From Nitzschia sp. pyKryTriq1 (lineage: Eukaryota > Bacillariophyta > Bacillariophyceae > Bacillariales > Bacillariaceae), in assembly GCA_956465555.1 (NCBI GenBank), contig OY101118.1, positions 2,129,751-2,193,750 of the forward strand: DNA of 64,000 nt, in the 5' to 3' direction. This document shows, in pieces, positions 1 through 10,780 of the stretch (positions are counted from its first letter, which is position 1; every line of letters begins with the position of its first letter). The notes below the pieces were generated by a model. That model was not told the origin of the DNA. It searched no databases and was given only the letters and a program-made list of their open reading frames with translations. Both the position numbers and the translations under genes were made by a program.

Positions 1-481
1 CTGGCCCTCCTCCGTCCTTGTTCCCCGACTACGACTACTACATCATCGGTCTACGGTGTCCGAGAGAGTTGAGGGTTAGTTGGCGCCCGCGCCCGTGCGT
101 GCCTGCGTGCGTGCGTGCCTGCGTGCGTTTCAAAATCAAGGATGGTCGTCACGAATGCGTGCGCGCGGGCGGTCCTCTTCAATCCATGTGAATGCATCAA
201 CCGCGACACACGCGACGCAGGTATCAAAAAGAACATGTTTAGTTAGCTAGTTTGGCTGAAAGGAACGGAACACCAAAGCAACTCAAAGAAAGGAGGTCTC
301 AAAACTAAGACAACACACAATCGTTCCACCTTCCTTTTGTCCACATTCTTCTTCTTCCCCACAATCTAATCGTTCTGCCTTTTTTCTCCTGTTCAAGTTT
401 TTTGAAAGACTTGAAAAAGCTAGCTCCTATCATTGGAATCAATCTGCGGCCTTGATACTCACGAAAATTTCACAAGACGCG
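1..481. other. Upstream region with TGCG microsatellite
   Basis: No gene seen. A TGCG/TGCC simple repeat lies at about 95-127. The pyrimidine-rich stretch just upstream of 482 is consistent with the promoter and 5' leader of the next gene. Confidence 0.5.
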
Positions 482-1183
482 ATGGATCACCAGCAACAAC
501 ATTCGAATATTCAGCAGCGGAACTACCAGCATCAAGGCGGTTATGGTGGGGAGTCCCATGAACAAACCACCTCCCATCACCCGCCGCAGCACTGCCACTA
601 TTCGAATGCTCTGCCGGTGTGGAATAGCAGCGCTGGTCACGGGAAAAGAGCACGAGATTCCCCGACGTTTTCTGATGGCGACACCGGAATGCAATCTTCG
701 TTCAAACGTCTCAAGGTGATGGACGATTGCAGCAGTACCACGGATTCGTTGTACTCCACAATGACAAACTATTCATCCATCGAACCTTCAAGATTCGATG
801 CCATGGCTCCGCAACTCAAGGACGAGTACCAGTACGGTGCGGCAGCATCTTACCATCATCACAGCAACAATCACTTCCAGCAGCCGAAACCGTGTCAGCG
901 TCAAGTCACTGCAGAGTCGTCCATGCACCGGGAACAACAGTCCGCCGGACAAAAATCGTGCGAACCCTCTTCAGCAGGCTATCAGACGATGAATTCCATG
1001 CTTGGAGACTTGCATCTCGTGCGACTGCAGCGGGCGGGGGGTGCTCAACCAACTGCGCAACACCCAGCGCCGTCGATGGATCACGTACCACAGCAGCAAT
1101 CGTACGAGTATGGGCATCCCGCTTCTAGAGGCACCTCGCACAAGAAGCAAGTATCACTACGGACGAGCTCCAAGTTATACTAG
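482..1183 (+). CDS. Gln/His-rich orphan, probably nuclear
   Basis: A 233-residue protein that I do not recognise. The first ATG is at 482; the reading frame opens further upstream but without an ATG. It is rich in Gln, His and Ser, with few hydrophobic residues and no signal peptide or membrane helix, so most of it should be disordered. A basic stretch around KRARDS and FKRLK (about residues 56-79) looks like a bipartite nuclear localisation signal. A short hydrophobic motif (NSMLGDLHLVRLQR, about residue 172 onward) stands out from the low-complexity background and is the best candidate for a conserved interaction site. Inference: a nuclear regulatory or scaffold protein. It is convergent with the next gene, 360 bases away. 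Confidence 0.6.
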   Translation: MDHQQQHSNIQQRNYQHQGGYGGESHEQTTSHHPPQHCHYSNALPVWNSSAGHGKRARDSPTFSDGDTGMQSSFKRLKVMDDCSSTTDSLYSTMTNYSSIEPSRFDAMAPQLKDEYQYGAAASYHHHSNNHFQQPKPCQRQVTAESSMHREQQSAGQKSCEPSSAGYQTMNSMLGDLHLVRLQRAGGAQPTAQHPAPSMDHVPQQQSYEYGHPASRGTSHKKQVSLRTSSKLY

Positions 1184-1543
1184 AGCCAGTCTAGCTAGTA
1201 GTAGTCCATAGAGTTGCTTCAAGCTTTCTAAACAAAGTATGTACTAGTTTCTACCTTCGCTACGATAGTGTTTGAATGGCGCGAAGTCAAATACGACTCC
1301 GTATGCTGCACTCGCACTGCCCCTTAGACATTCATTTCCTAGCTAGAACTAAAATTCCTTCGCAGATCACATAACAAATTGGTCTATTAGTTGGAACAGT
1401 ACTCCTACTTGGCAAATAATTGAACAAAGTCTCAACGATCATCAGAAGAATCATCATCCACACCTACTAATCTAGACTACTTCACTATCTTGATACTTTG
1501 AATCACCGCATATCAGCATACAACAGAGCTTCTTCTGTAGCTT

Positions 1544-3349
1544 CTAGCATGGAGTCAGAGTGATGCTCTTGATGGCCAAACCAAAGCAATTTGGGTCCTT
1601 CTTGCGAAAAAACTTCATGGTGGACAGGCCACCAACCTCGACCTTGACCGGTTCAGTGTCTTCCCACTTTCCAAGTGTGTACGGGATTTTGATCTCGTAA
1701 ACGGCACCTCCGTCAACTTCTAGTTTCAACGGCTGCTGTTCCCGGTGCACAGTACAAACATTCGCTGTCAGCATGTAGACCTTGTCTTCATTGAATGTGA
1801 CATTAGACGGGATCTCGTAAGTGACCCAGCCTTCCCCGCTCAGAAGATTTAGTTGAGTACCGCCACCAAAAGACTGATGCCCCTTGACGTGTTTTTTGTC
1901 TGCAGCCTTTGTATACGAAGCGGCAGGGATGATAAAACCTCCCGACTTCTCCACTTCAAATGGTTGAGGTGGGGCGTTATCGTCGATCTCTTGAATGTAC
2001 TTCTCAATCTTTCCAACAACCACGCTTGGCCCTGTTCGCTGGAAGTTTTCTTCTTTGACGGCATCCGCGTAAATCTTCCGTTGCATCAAAGCCAGAGATC
2101 TCCAGACCTTGTTGGGATTGACAAATCCGACCTCATCAAGTTTCTTGTTTTTCTCCTTACAGGCGTCGGCGAGACAGTCCAACAGGATAACCTTCTCATA
2201 ATATTCCTGTTCGCTCACACATGCTCTTGCTTTCGCTTCTTCGAGAAAATCGGTTCCTTGTCTGTCATTCCAGGAACTAATCTCCCAGTCCCCAGGTATA
2301 CCAAAGTTTACCACCCAACCCTTCGGGGTCCATCGAGTCATCGCGACATTTCCGGGCTGTTTGACTCCCCAAACTGGAACTCCGAATGCTTGGCAAATAA
2401 ATCGTCCGAACCATGCCCGAGGCCCTTCCCGACCGCCTCCACTCAATACTTGTTGATAGGTTCGAGGAGATGACGTCCAATGAGGTGCACGATACCCCAC
2501 ATCTGTTTTGACAATATAATTGTATCGCCACGTCTCATTGTAGATTGTGGTGATGTGTGGCGCAAAAGCCATCAGCGCATCCCTTCCCCATTTTAATTGA
2601 TCTTCGGGAGCATCGTTATTGATAGCCATGCGGATTTCCCAAGTTGACAAGTGCGTGAAAGCAGGGTCCAATTCTCCTTTGCGGTGAGCCTTTTCGTAGT
2701 GATCGAATCGCTTTTGAGAATCGATTGGTACGGCAGTATCAAACTCGGTCTGGGTGGCGCAGAATTCTAGAGCAGCTGCCATCGCTATCTTCTTGTTGAC
2801 CTTCTGGAATCGATCCTTCTGCGTGCTTGCCATAATCTGCGTGTACAGCTTCATGGCGTTACCAAAGTTATTCTTGTACGCCCCGCCCTGCAGAATCATT
2901 TCCTTCATGATCTTCTTGTTGTTCAGTAGTGTTTCTACAAGCTGACCGTGCAAATCGCTCTCGTTGGCAAACTTGGAGAGACCCTTTGGTGAAGCACGCG
3001 TTAGCACCGCTGTCCTCAGGAGTGACATTTCCAAGTCATATTCCATCAAATCAATGCCTTCTAGGATAGGCTTCGCCGTCTCAACACATCGGTCCAAGGC
3101 GTCCTTCATCGCATTCGCCCACATGTTGTGCATTTCTTCAGCCTCTGCTTTCGCGTCAAGATCGCCCAAACGGTTCACTTCAGCAAGATCTGCGTCTGAC
3201 GCTTCCTTAGCCTCCTTGGCGTCTTGGAAGGACTGGCACGCCTCTACGAAGGCTTCGTGTAATTCTAGATCGATGCCGGGCCCCTTCAGACATTCTTCTC
3301 GTTCCTCTTTGAGCAGGTCCTTGAAGAATTTCTCGTCAAAGTTCGACAT
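1544..3349 (-). CDS. Transglutaminase-like core protein with C-terminal carbohydrate-binding-like domain
   Basis: A 601-residue, intron-free protein. I start it at the ATG of MSNFDEKFF; an extra 18 in-frame residues upstream look like leader. Residues about 1-200 are helical and charged. Residues about 303-349 (GPRAWFGRFICQAFGVP, then WGVKQPG and AMTRWTPKGW) resemble the core of transglutaminase-like proteins found in algae. As I recall that family, a Cys sits just before GPRAWFG and a His follows the PG. Here Glu308 and Asn334 occupy those places, so the enzyme may be inactive. Residues about 477-601 form a beta-sandwich-like unit (IPAASY, then GLAIKSITL at the end) resembling CBM6/35-type modules. 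No signal peptide is evident. The domain names rest on motif memory, not a search. Confidence 0.7.
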   Translation of the reverse strand: MSNFDEKFFKDLLKEEREECLKGPGIDLELHEAFVEACQSFQDAKEAKEASDADLAEVNRLGDLDAKAEAEEMHNMWANAMKDALDRCVETAKPILEGIDLMEYDLEMSLLRTAVLTRASPKGLSKFANESDLHGQLVETLLNNKKIMKEMILQGGAYKNNFGNAMKLYTQIMASTQKDRFQKVNKKIAMAAALEFCATQTEFDTAVPIDSQKRFDHYEKAHRKGELDPAFTHLSTWEIRMAINNDAPEDQLKWGRDALMAFAPHITTIYNETWRYNYIVKTDVGYRAPHWTSSPRTYQQVLSGGGREGPRAWFGRFICQAFGVPVWGVKQPGNVAMTRWTPKGWVVNFGIPGDWEISSWNDRQGTDFLEEAKARACVSEQEYYEKVILLDCLADACKEKNKKLDEVGFVNPNKVWRSLALMQRKIYADAVKEENFQRTGPSVVVGKIEKYIQEIDDNAPPQPFEVEKSGGFIIPAASYTKAADKKHVKGHQSFGGGTQLNLLSGEGWVTYEIPSNVTFNEDKVYMLTANVCTVHREQQPLKLEVDGGAVYEIKIPYTLGKWEDTEPVKVEVGGLSTMKFFRKKDPNCFGLAIKSITLTPC

Positions 3350-4363
3350 GATGGATGATGGATAGTTAGGCTCCTCAAAATAAAAATGTAGTAACCTCGG
3401 CAACTAATCACTCCTGCCTTTCCTAACGATCAATTCCAAGTAACGACTACTGTAGCAAATCTTGTAGCCCCTTCCCCTGTACCGGAAGATTTCGCTGTAG
3501 CCTTTGGAGCGTCAAGTTCTATTCCGTTTCCTTTATGCCTAATGCTGATGGCTGATGCTGAATGCTCATGTTGATGGATGGTGAGTACTTGTTACTTGTA
3601 CATACTGGTTCTGTACGTGGACTACCTGGTTCTTGTATACCGGTAAAAGTCATAGTACCGGTACCTGGTACTTTTACCGCGCTTACCGTGTGTATGCCCG
3701 CCGGTGGTGAGGGTTATTTTCGATTTTACGTCTAAAAAGAAGTCGAGCGTGAATTTTTGTCGCGTTGTCTTGTGTCTTTATTTTACCTCTCCTGACTGTA
3801 AGGTACGAATACAGTACAGTACTCAGTACTGGTAGAGGGTACAGGTGTACACCTGTCGAGAAGTATGTACCTGGTACAGTACCCGTGTACTGTAGAGGGG
3901 TACAGGGGTCTACCGTACCTGGGGTACCAGGTACTGGTACCAGGTACCGTACCCAGTATTAGTACAGTACCGTGCTTACTTGTACCGGTAGACCAGGTAC
4001 TCGTACGGTCTATTGTGTGTGTCTGTTGTCTGTTGCGAGCGACGACCAGACGCTTGGCTCGAAATAGTCCAATTCTTCGTCGAGCGTTGGGCATTGCTTC
4101 ATGAACTTATTCATGAATGATTATTTATATTGAAAATATGCTTCATACATGAATAAAATTTATTTCCACGCTGGCACTCCCAAAAAAGAACGGGATCCTA
4201 ACCGCGTCTTCGCCACCGCCGGCGGCGCGGCGGCGCGGCGGCGGCCATGATCGAGGCCGAAACATCGCCGGAGCAAGCAGCAAGTTGTCTCTCGTGTTGA
4301 GAACGTTGTAATGCCTCCTTCTACCACAACTCTATCTCAATTCATTATACTTTCGTTGTCACC
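3350..4363. repeat. GTAC-palindrome-rich intergenic region and CGG-rich patch
   Basis: No gene supported. About 3600-4000 is packed with overlapping GTAC, GGTACC, CCAGGTAC and TACCGGTA words, for example TACCGGTA near 3637, 3656 and 3983. An A/T-rich stretch at 4100-4165 carries the palindrome ATTCATGAAT. About 4205-4250 is a CGG/GCC-rich repeat. Short open frames here are by-products of the repeat. Confidence 0.6.
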
Positions 4364-4704
4364 ATGAATCTGCGTCAGAAGCTTGAAGTCATTATCATTA
4401 TTGCGCTGTCATTTTTGGCATTCGCTTCATACCATCAAGGAACGGGAGGTGTAGCATGGTTACAATATTTGTCCATGATTACGATTTTTGCCTTTATCTA
4501 CATCTTCGATTGGGCTTTCACGAACGAGTCCAATTTCATGTTTGATCCTGATGCCGACAATTGGCGACGCAAAGTTGTGAGTTTGCAATTATTTCTTTGG
4601 GTTGAAATGGAATCATTTTCGGTCTTTTGTTGCAATATTCTCACGCGTGATCGCCGTTCTTCGCTTTTTTGTTTTTGTTTTCGCAGGAGGCGTTGCAAAG
4701 CTAG
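4364..4704 (+). CDS. Small two-helix membrane protein (microprotein)
   Basis: Two exons, 4364-4576 and 4687-4704, joined in phase 0 across a 110-base GTGAGT...GCAG intron, give a 76-residue protein ending in VEALQS. Without splicing the frame runs into intron sequence, which supports the intron. Residues about 8-22 (VIIIIALSFLAFASY) and 32-50 (AWLQYLSMITIFAFIYIFDW) are hydrophobic helices. The rest is short and polar, ending in DPDADNWRRK. I do not recognise the family. It resembles small organelle or ER membrane subunits, but nothing in the sequence fixes the compartment. Confidence 0.6.
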
Positions 4705-5201
4705 ATAGATGTATGCTTCGCTTCGCTTTGTTGAATTGGATGGAGGAGCCTACTGGATTGCTTTGGAGTGAATAAAAGAATGGATTGATAAAGGAAGTGG
4801 CCACGACACTTCTACTGGACTCTGGCGTCTTTTTGAATCGTTAGCCACAAATTTGCACACTTTGTGCTCCGCACCGACTATTTCTTACCGATATTAGTAG
4901 ATGGAATCAACTCATGACATTCAACAAAAGCACTTCTTGCTGGTGGAAAGTTTGCTGTGGTGTGTTTCGCTATCTGTTTGACTGTGCGAAGGACCTATGT
5001 TGCAGTATTCTACTTCGTTTTTGCTGTGTCGAACACGCATTGTTTCACCCTATGTTCACGTGTGAAGTTCTTGGGAGTAGACTAGCTACAGTCAGTAGTC
5101 GCAATCGTATTCGTTTCGCTACAGACGGCGAAGCCTGTCGTTGGTTGTACTCTCTAGCTAGGATGCGTTTGGATGGGAATTATGGGTGTTCTAGAGAGAA
5201 G
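4705..5201. other. Intergenic, nothing recognised
   Basis: A T-rich, GTTT/TTTGC-type sequence between the 3' ends of two convergent genes. The plus-strand open frame that runs from here into the next gene is antisense to it and has no coding character. Confidence 0.5.
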
Positions 5202-6350
5202 CTACATGCTGCTGCCCTTTTTGTCATCGTCCTCCTTCACACCCTCTCTGAGGGACTGCCGTTGGGAAGCGATCTCTTCCTCATCCTCCGGGTTTCTGCC
5301 CACGTTACCACCGACCGCTTCTGGTACAACGAAGAAGCAGCACTCCTCCGTAGGTCCGTTTGTGCAATGTTTGCCAATTGCTCGCCTCGGCTGAGTGGCT
5401 TGGCAAACTTCATCCAAAAGTATGTACCTGTCCATGCCATTCTCCATCGAGGACACCGCGTCATAGATGGCTTCCTGAAGTGACTTGGAGGGATCTGACA
5501 GATCATTTTCAGGATGATTTAGTAGCCAACCAAGCACCATTGCCGGGATCGGTGCTGTCTTCGCTTCTTCTTCTCCTGGAAGTCTTGGATGCAGATAGTA
5601 TGCGTTGGATATCCGACCAGTACCCTCCTCTTCCGATGAAGATTCGTCTGCCTTTCGAACCATCATCCCTCGTTTCCTTGCGGTTATGAATGCATTATCG
5701 ATCATTTCGACAGATTCTAGAAAGAAGCCTTCAGTAATTCTTGTAGTCAAAAGGCACCACATGAGCAAATCATCTTGGCGTTGCTGGCTACTTGATCGGT
5801 ATGCATCTTCAAAATTTTTGCCGCACACATTCCTTTGCAAAAGTAGGTCGATGTTTGAAGAATCCCAAGCTTTCAAAACGACCTTTAAACTTCCAGTTCC
5901 TTCTTTGAGAGCCCGCCGACTGTTGGCAACCTTGATCGCAGCCCTTCGAGCGTCTTTGTTATTGGGCGTTGCTATGGAATAAGTTTGAAAGAACCTTGGC
6001 AGGTCTCGTTCCATCACAACGTTTGGAGGATAAATTGTAGCCAGATACATGGGAGGTTGTGCTTTTCTCCGCTTGAACAAAAATGAGGGCCGGGTGTGAT
6101 TGAGAATGGCCACAATGGTAACCACAAGGGCGGTAAAAAAGACGACGTAAAATTTGGTCATGTAGTAGTTCCTTGTCTCCTGGCCTTTCTGGGCCGTTTC
6201 TTGCCATTCCCTTTCTCCTTGCGACTCACTGACTTTGTCTTTCAGGATCCTCGTTCGCCGTTGACGAAGCTGGTGGGGAGTCATGCCACCACTTCCAGCG
6301 GGAGAGGGCTTCTTTCGTCTGGGATCTTCATTACTTGGATTGCTGGACAT
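5202..6350 (-). CDS. Single-pass membrane protein, orphan
   Basis: A 382-residue, intron-free protein. The N-terminal 65 residues are very basic and hydrophilic. One membrane helix (about residues 66-84, FYVVFFTALVVTIVAIL) is followed by a basic KRRK. The long C-terminal part has mixed charge and two acidic runs (ESSSEEEG and NPEDEEEI). There is no cleavable signal, so a signal-anchor arrangement is likely. A conserved-looking block (DDLLMWCLLTTRITEGFFLE) and a Cys-bearing C-terminal half suggest a folded domain, but I cannot name it. Confidence 0.6.
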   Translation of the reverse strand: MSSNPSNEDPRRKKPSPAGSGGMTPHQLRQRRTRILKDKVSESQGEREWQETAQKGQETRNYYMTKFYVVFFTALVVTIVAILNHTRPSFLFKRRKAQPPMYLATIYPPNVVMERDLPRFFQTYSIATPNNKDARRAAIKVANSRRALKEGTGSLKVVLKAWDSSNIDLLLQRNVCGKNFEDAYRSSSQQRQDDLLMWCLLTTRITEGFFLESVEMIDNAFITARKRGMMVRKADESSSEEEGTGRISNAYYLHPRLPGEEEAKTAPIPAMVLGWLLNHPENDLSDPSKSLQEAIYDAVSSMENGMDRYILLDEVCQATQPRRAIGKHCTNGPTEECCFFVVPEAVGGNVGRNPEDEEEIASQRQSLREGVKEDDDKKGSSM

Positions 6351-7163
6351 TTTTATTTACAACACAATTTCGAAGATTGATAGGCTTTCAAAATCAATAT
6401 GTTCGGGCCACTCGAGGGGATGGATGATGAGACAAGAAAGGCGATATCCTCACTTCTAATCTTAGAAGTGAGGAAAAGAGTACCGGTAAAGGAGTGTGTA
6501 AAGGAGTCAGTCGAGATTCCAGATGATGATTCTTCTGCGAGATGAGCTTTGAGTTGTTGACGGTTGACGGATTGCCCGCCGCGCTGCATGCCGCACCGCC
6601 GCCGAACTGACTCGAATGAATAATCAATCAATCGCGCTTTTCCTCTCTTGATCTCTTGATTACATTACCCTTACTAGTAGTCTATCTCTACGAGTATACT
6701 GTTTGTATATTTTTTCTAGTTTGTAGCCAGTAGAGTGCACTCGTAGACTCTCTCTAGAGTAGAGACCACAGTGCTAACGGGAGAGCAGAGTAGAGCTACA
6801 GCCAGTACGAAGAAGAGACGAGCATCAGTAGCTACTGACTACGGGCGGCAGTAGCTACCGTAGAGTAGGAGTTTTGAGTCTTGAGACGACGACTCGACAC
6901 TAAACACCTGCAACTTCTTCCTACCCAGCAAAACCTATTATAATATCTGCCCGATTACAGTGCAGTGTCGATATGATAATGCTAGTCCTACTGACTAAGA
7001 GACCATGTTGATAGAAAATAATTTGTGAACAGGCACATAGTAGTTTTAGTGTACTGTACCAGTAAACGTGATTATAGATGAACACAAACAATTAACAAGC
7101 ATGACTGCTGAACAGAAAAGACTCCTCCAGACTATCTCATTTTTATTTTGATGCATCACCACA
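6351..7163. other. Intergenic, TCTAGAG-rich
   Basis: No gene supported. 6660-6880 is rich in CTAG/TAGAG words. Around 6455-6475 there is a short inverted repeat around TCTTAGAAGTGAGG. The minus-strand frames of about 77-92 codons show no recognisable protein. Confidence 0.5.
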
Positions 7164-8786
7164 TTAGGCAACCTTCTTCTTCTGGTAGTGGACATTGCAG
7201 TTGCCCTTGGGACCCACCACCATGTCATTGTATCCGATATCGGGCAACTTGGATGCCTCGGGAGTCAATTCATAGTGTTTCAAAATCACCGACAAAATCG
7301 TCTTGACCTGCACGTAGGCGAACACTTGTCCCATACAGGAGTGCATACCTCCTCCAAATCCAAGATAGGCATAGGGTTGCTTGTGTTCCTCACGAGGTGC
7401 GGCAAATCGATCGGGATCAAATTCGTTGGCATTCTTAAAGGTGCTTTCCATCCTCATGGAAACAGTCGGTGAGACCACCACCAAATCTCCCTTGGGGATG
7501 TTGAATTTTGTTCCATTGACTGTAACCGACGTGTCCTTCATGCATTTGCGCAACAACATGATAAAAGTGGGGCACAATCTAAGGGATTCACGCATACAGT
7601 TGTGCAAGAGTTCCATCTTCTGAATATCTTCCAACTCCAAGGATTCCTTAGACGGCGCTCCAAGGGCCTGTTGTTCTTCCATGACTCGGCCCAAAATGGT
7701 AGGATTGTGCAGCAAATGCAACAGCGTCCATGTACTGGTGGTGCAGGAAGTGTGTTGTCCGGCAAACAAAAGAGCAATCAAAAGTCCTGTCACTTCTTCG
7801 TCGGTGATATCAGACCCATCCTTGTACTTGATATCCATGAACAAACTCAAAATATCTGAACCATCCGATCGTTCCGGGTGCTCGCGACGTTGTTTAATGA
7901 CCTTACCAAAGAGTTTGACGAGTTCCTTTCTCGCCTTGTCACGCTTCATGTGTTCGGGAGTGGGTGCTCGGCTCCACAAGACCGTCAAGGGGGTCAGTCC
8001 TTCATCCAAATCATGATACAAGGTCTCAAGCTCGGCAAACATGTGTTCCCGAACGTCATCTCCGTGCAAACAACGCGAGGCTGTCAAAATGGTCAACTCG
8101 GAAAGCGCCTTGTACATATCCACCGTCCCCGACTCCTTGTTCCATTTCTCGGTAATGTATTGAAGCGTCTCTTGCTGAATCTTGGCAACATAAGTCTTCA
8201 TACGAGAGGTACGAAGTCCATTGGCCATGGTTTGGAATTGCATTTGACGCTTTTTGCGGGGAGCATCGTAGACCACATCGGGCCCGAAAACGGCCTGCAT
8301 AAAGTGATAGCACTCATCCTGATTCAGCACGTCATCACTGGCCTTGAAAAACAAAGACTGGGCTTCGGGGCCGATCAAGAAAGTCATTCGTTGGTGAAAC
8401 ATCTAAATGATAGTGATAAAAAGGCCGTGAGTGAGTGAGTGAGTGAGTGAGTCTCTTTTCAAAATTTTAAAATAAAAAATGACGCCCAGACTCGTTCGAG
8501 CGCATTCTTTATCTTTGGAGTACTGGCGCAGACCATCAAGACGAGCCATAATGCACTTCATTAGCTAGTCACTCACTGGGATTGTAAAGACGGAACCATA
8601 GTCTTGGACACATCGCTTCATCATGTCATTGGGTGACTTGAGGAATTCCGAAATAACGCCGACAAATGGAATGGGAACGACCGTGCTTTTCGTCACCAGA
8701 GGAGGCGATCCTTTGCCTCCTCCTCGTGGCCGCAAAAGGAACCACCAGAAGGTAATCAAACCAGCTGCCAAGTAGTAATACCACAT
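7164..8786 (-). CDS. CYP51: Sterol 14-alpha-demethylase (cytochrome P450 CYP51)
   Basis: Oxidatively removes the 14-alpha methyl group from sterol precursors such as obtusifoliol in the ER membrane. Two exons, 8786-8577 and 8402-7164, are joined in phase 0 across a 174-base intron, giving 482 residues, the normal CYP51 length. The junction restores the CYP51 block VFTIP/MFHQRMTFLIGPE. Visible landmarks: an N-terminal membrane anchor (YLAAGLITFWWFLL); the B'-helix region (FGPDVVYDAP); the I-helix oxygen-binding motif AGQHTS at about 284-289; the K-helix ESLR; and the heme loop FGGGMHSCMG with the Cys ligand at about 426. The order and spacing match plant and algal CYP51G. It is divergent to the Bud23 gene. 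No truncation or missing key residue. Confidence 0.95.
8403..8576 (-). repeat. CYP51 intron containing a GTGA microsatellite
   Basis: A GT-AG intron (GTGAGTGACTAG at the donor, ATTTAG at the acceptor). About 8427-8452 on the plus strand is a (GTGA)n tract of roughly six units. The tract lies close to the acceptor and reads as CTCA repeats on the gene strand. Confidence 0.75.
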
Positions 8787-9492
8787 GTTGTTGTAGTTGT
8801 AGTCTACGAGTATTCAAAAAGGTACCGGTATCGTATTCTAGCAAGTTGTGTCGTTGACCTTGTGGGGTCGCCGTCTTCGTCGTCCACCAACACTCCTCGT
8901 CGTCGACGACGAGCTTGCTCTGGTACTCGTACTGTACTTGTACTTGTACTGTGCCGTATTCGTACCGTACAGTAAGGTACAAGTATGTACGGTACCGTAC
9001 TCGTACAACATGTATTTACTTGTATCCGTACTTCACTCCAATAATCGCACCGTAGCTTTTCTACCAGAGTCCACGTAAAGTTCATGCTGGCGCGTCAACG
9101 GAAACGACACTGCGCAACCGCACAATGCGGGACCCAAAGACGACTGAACATTATTCGGAAGACACGAACATTGAAAACTGGGGGAACATAATTTCTCGTC
9201 CCCCCAAACTTGCCCCAAATGCTTGAGATTCAGTCTTGCAGTCTGTCCCATCAAAAGATGCCGCCAGCCAGAACCAACCGAAAAACAAGACCGAGCGACG
9301 CATACTGTGTACTCGAACAGTAGTACAAGTATGGCATCTTCCATTACTACCACCCCAAAGAACAACAATAAAAGATCATACAGTATTAAATAGTACTCCT
9401 TATCCTCGTGCTCTTGACTGTTTCTCTCGATAATCAAGCAAGCACATCCTCTTCTTGTGGTTATTTCTTGTTGTTTCTTTGCCACCAGTACC
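8787..9492. repeat. Divergent promoter region with GTAC cluster
   Basis: Shared upstream region of CYP51 (left) and the Bud23 gene (right). TACCGGTA lies at about 8822. About 8920-9025 is a dense run of GTACTTGTACTGT- and GTACGGTACCGTAC-type words. The frames here are repeat-derived. Confidence 0.55.
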
Positions 9493-10546
9493 ATGTCTCG
9501 CCCCGAATTGACAGGCCACGCCTCTCTCTTTTACAATGAAAAGGAGGCCCGAAAATACCACTCCTCGTCCCGTATGGTCAACGTCCAACGCGAAATTACA
9601 TTGCGAGCCATCGAACTGCTGCTCTTGCCATCGGATCGACCCTCGTCTTTCATTCTAGATATTGGTTGTGGTAGTGGATTGAGTGGACAAGTATTGGAAG
9701 ATCAAGGTCATGTTTGGGTGGGTTGTGATGTATCTCGAGACATGTTGCAAGTGGCGCGGGAACGAATGGAAGCATCGATGGAAGAATCGTCCAACAACAA
9801 GGATGAAAGTATGAACAACAACGATAGCGATGACGATGAAGAGGACGATCAAGTGCCATCAACGGGGGATCTGCTCCATCATGTAAGCGGCAAAGAAACA
9901 GTATTGTGATCGTGGACTATTTGCTAGTGAGTACGGCCTTCCATGAAACTCAATATGCCACCATTATTTCATTTACGTTTTCATTTTTCAGGACATGGGA
10001 ACAGGATTGCCTTTCCGACCGGCTACTTTTGATGCTTGCATTTCCATTTCGGCATTGCAGTGGTTGTGTTACAGTAACTCGGCGTCCCAGTCGCCGAAAA
10101 AACGATTGATTCGATTTTTCTCGAGTTTGTATACCGTATTGAAAAAGTCGGCTCGGGCAGTATTGCAATTTTATCCCGAGACGGCGGAGCAAGCCGTATT
10201 GATTAGTGAATGTGCGACAGCTGTCGGCTTTGGAGGTGGTATCGTCGTGGATTATCCTAATTCCGCCAAGGCCAAGAAACATTATTTGGTCTTGAGCTGT
10301 GATCGGACGTCGTCGAAGCAAATTCCGCAAGGCCTGAAGGATGAACACGCTGCGCATGTGCGGGTATCATCGGCAGTCTCAAACAATAGAAATGGGACTG
10401 GTAAACAGCAGCCAATTCGAAAAAAGAAGGGGGGTATCAAGACGAAAGAGTGGATCGTAAATAAGAAGGAGACGCAACGCAAGAAGGGAAAGGCAGTGAG
10501 ACCAGATTCGAAATATACTGCCAGACGACGACCGAAGAAGTTTTAA
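9493..10546 (+). CDS. BUD23: 18S rRNA guanine-N7 methyltransferase Bud23/WBSCR22
   Basis: A SAM-dependent enzyme that, with Trm112 as partner, methylates one guanine of 18S rRNA and acts in 40S subunit maturation. Exons 9493-9882 and 9992-10546 join in phase 0 across a 109-base GTAAGC...TTTTCAG intron, giving 314 residues. Markers: the N-terminal family block LFYNEKEARKYHSSSRM, SAM motif I (DIGCGSGLSG), CDVSRDML, then after the join DMGTGLPFRPATFDACIS and ISALQWLC, YPETAEQ and VVDYPNSAKAKK. The basic tail ends RPDSKYTARRRPKKF, as in human and yeast proteins. An acidic insertion of about 30 residues (SNNKDES...DDDEEDD) sits between motif I and the join and is absent from the human protein. I start at MSRPEL, the family's position. 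Confidence 0.95.
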
Positions 10547-10780
10547 AACCGAATGGCTGATACTTCTACTAGGAATAATGCAAATAGCACTTGTCTGCGT
10601 AATAATCGCTTGTTATTGACTTGTGGTAATTATATTTCCCTAGTTCTAGTAGATCTACAAGTCTCTCTACTCGAGGCTCGATAGGACGTGTGTGCACTCT
10701 GAAGTCGGCCAAGAAAACACCTTGCACAATGCTCAGAACCCCATCTGATACCAGAAGCATCCGTTGTATTGAATGCGTCA

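Noticed and set aside
4914-5483. 189-codon plus-strand frame
   Set aside because: Runs into and lies opposite the 5202-6350 membrane-protein gene; no recognisable domain.
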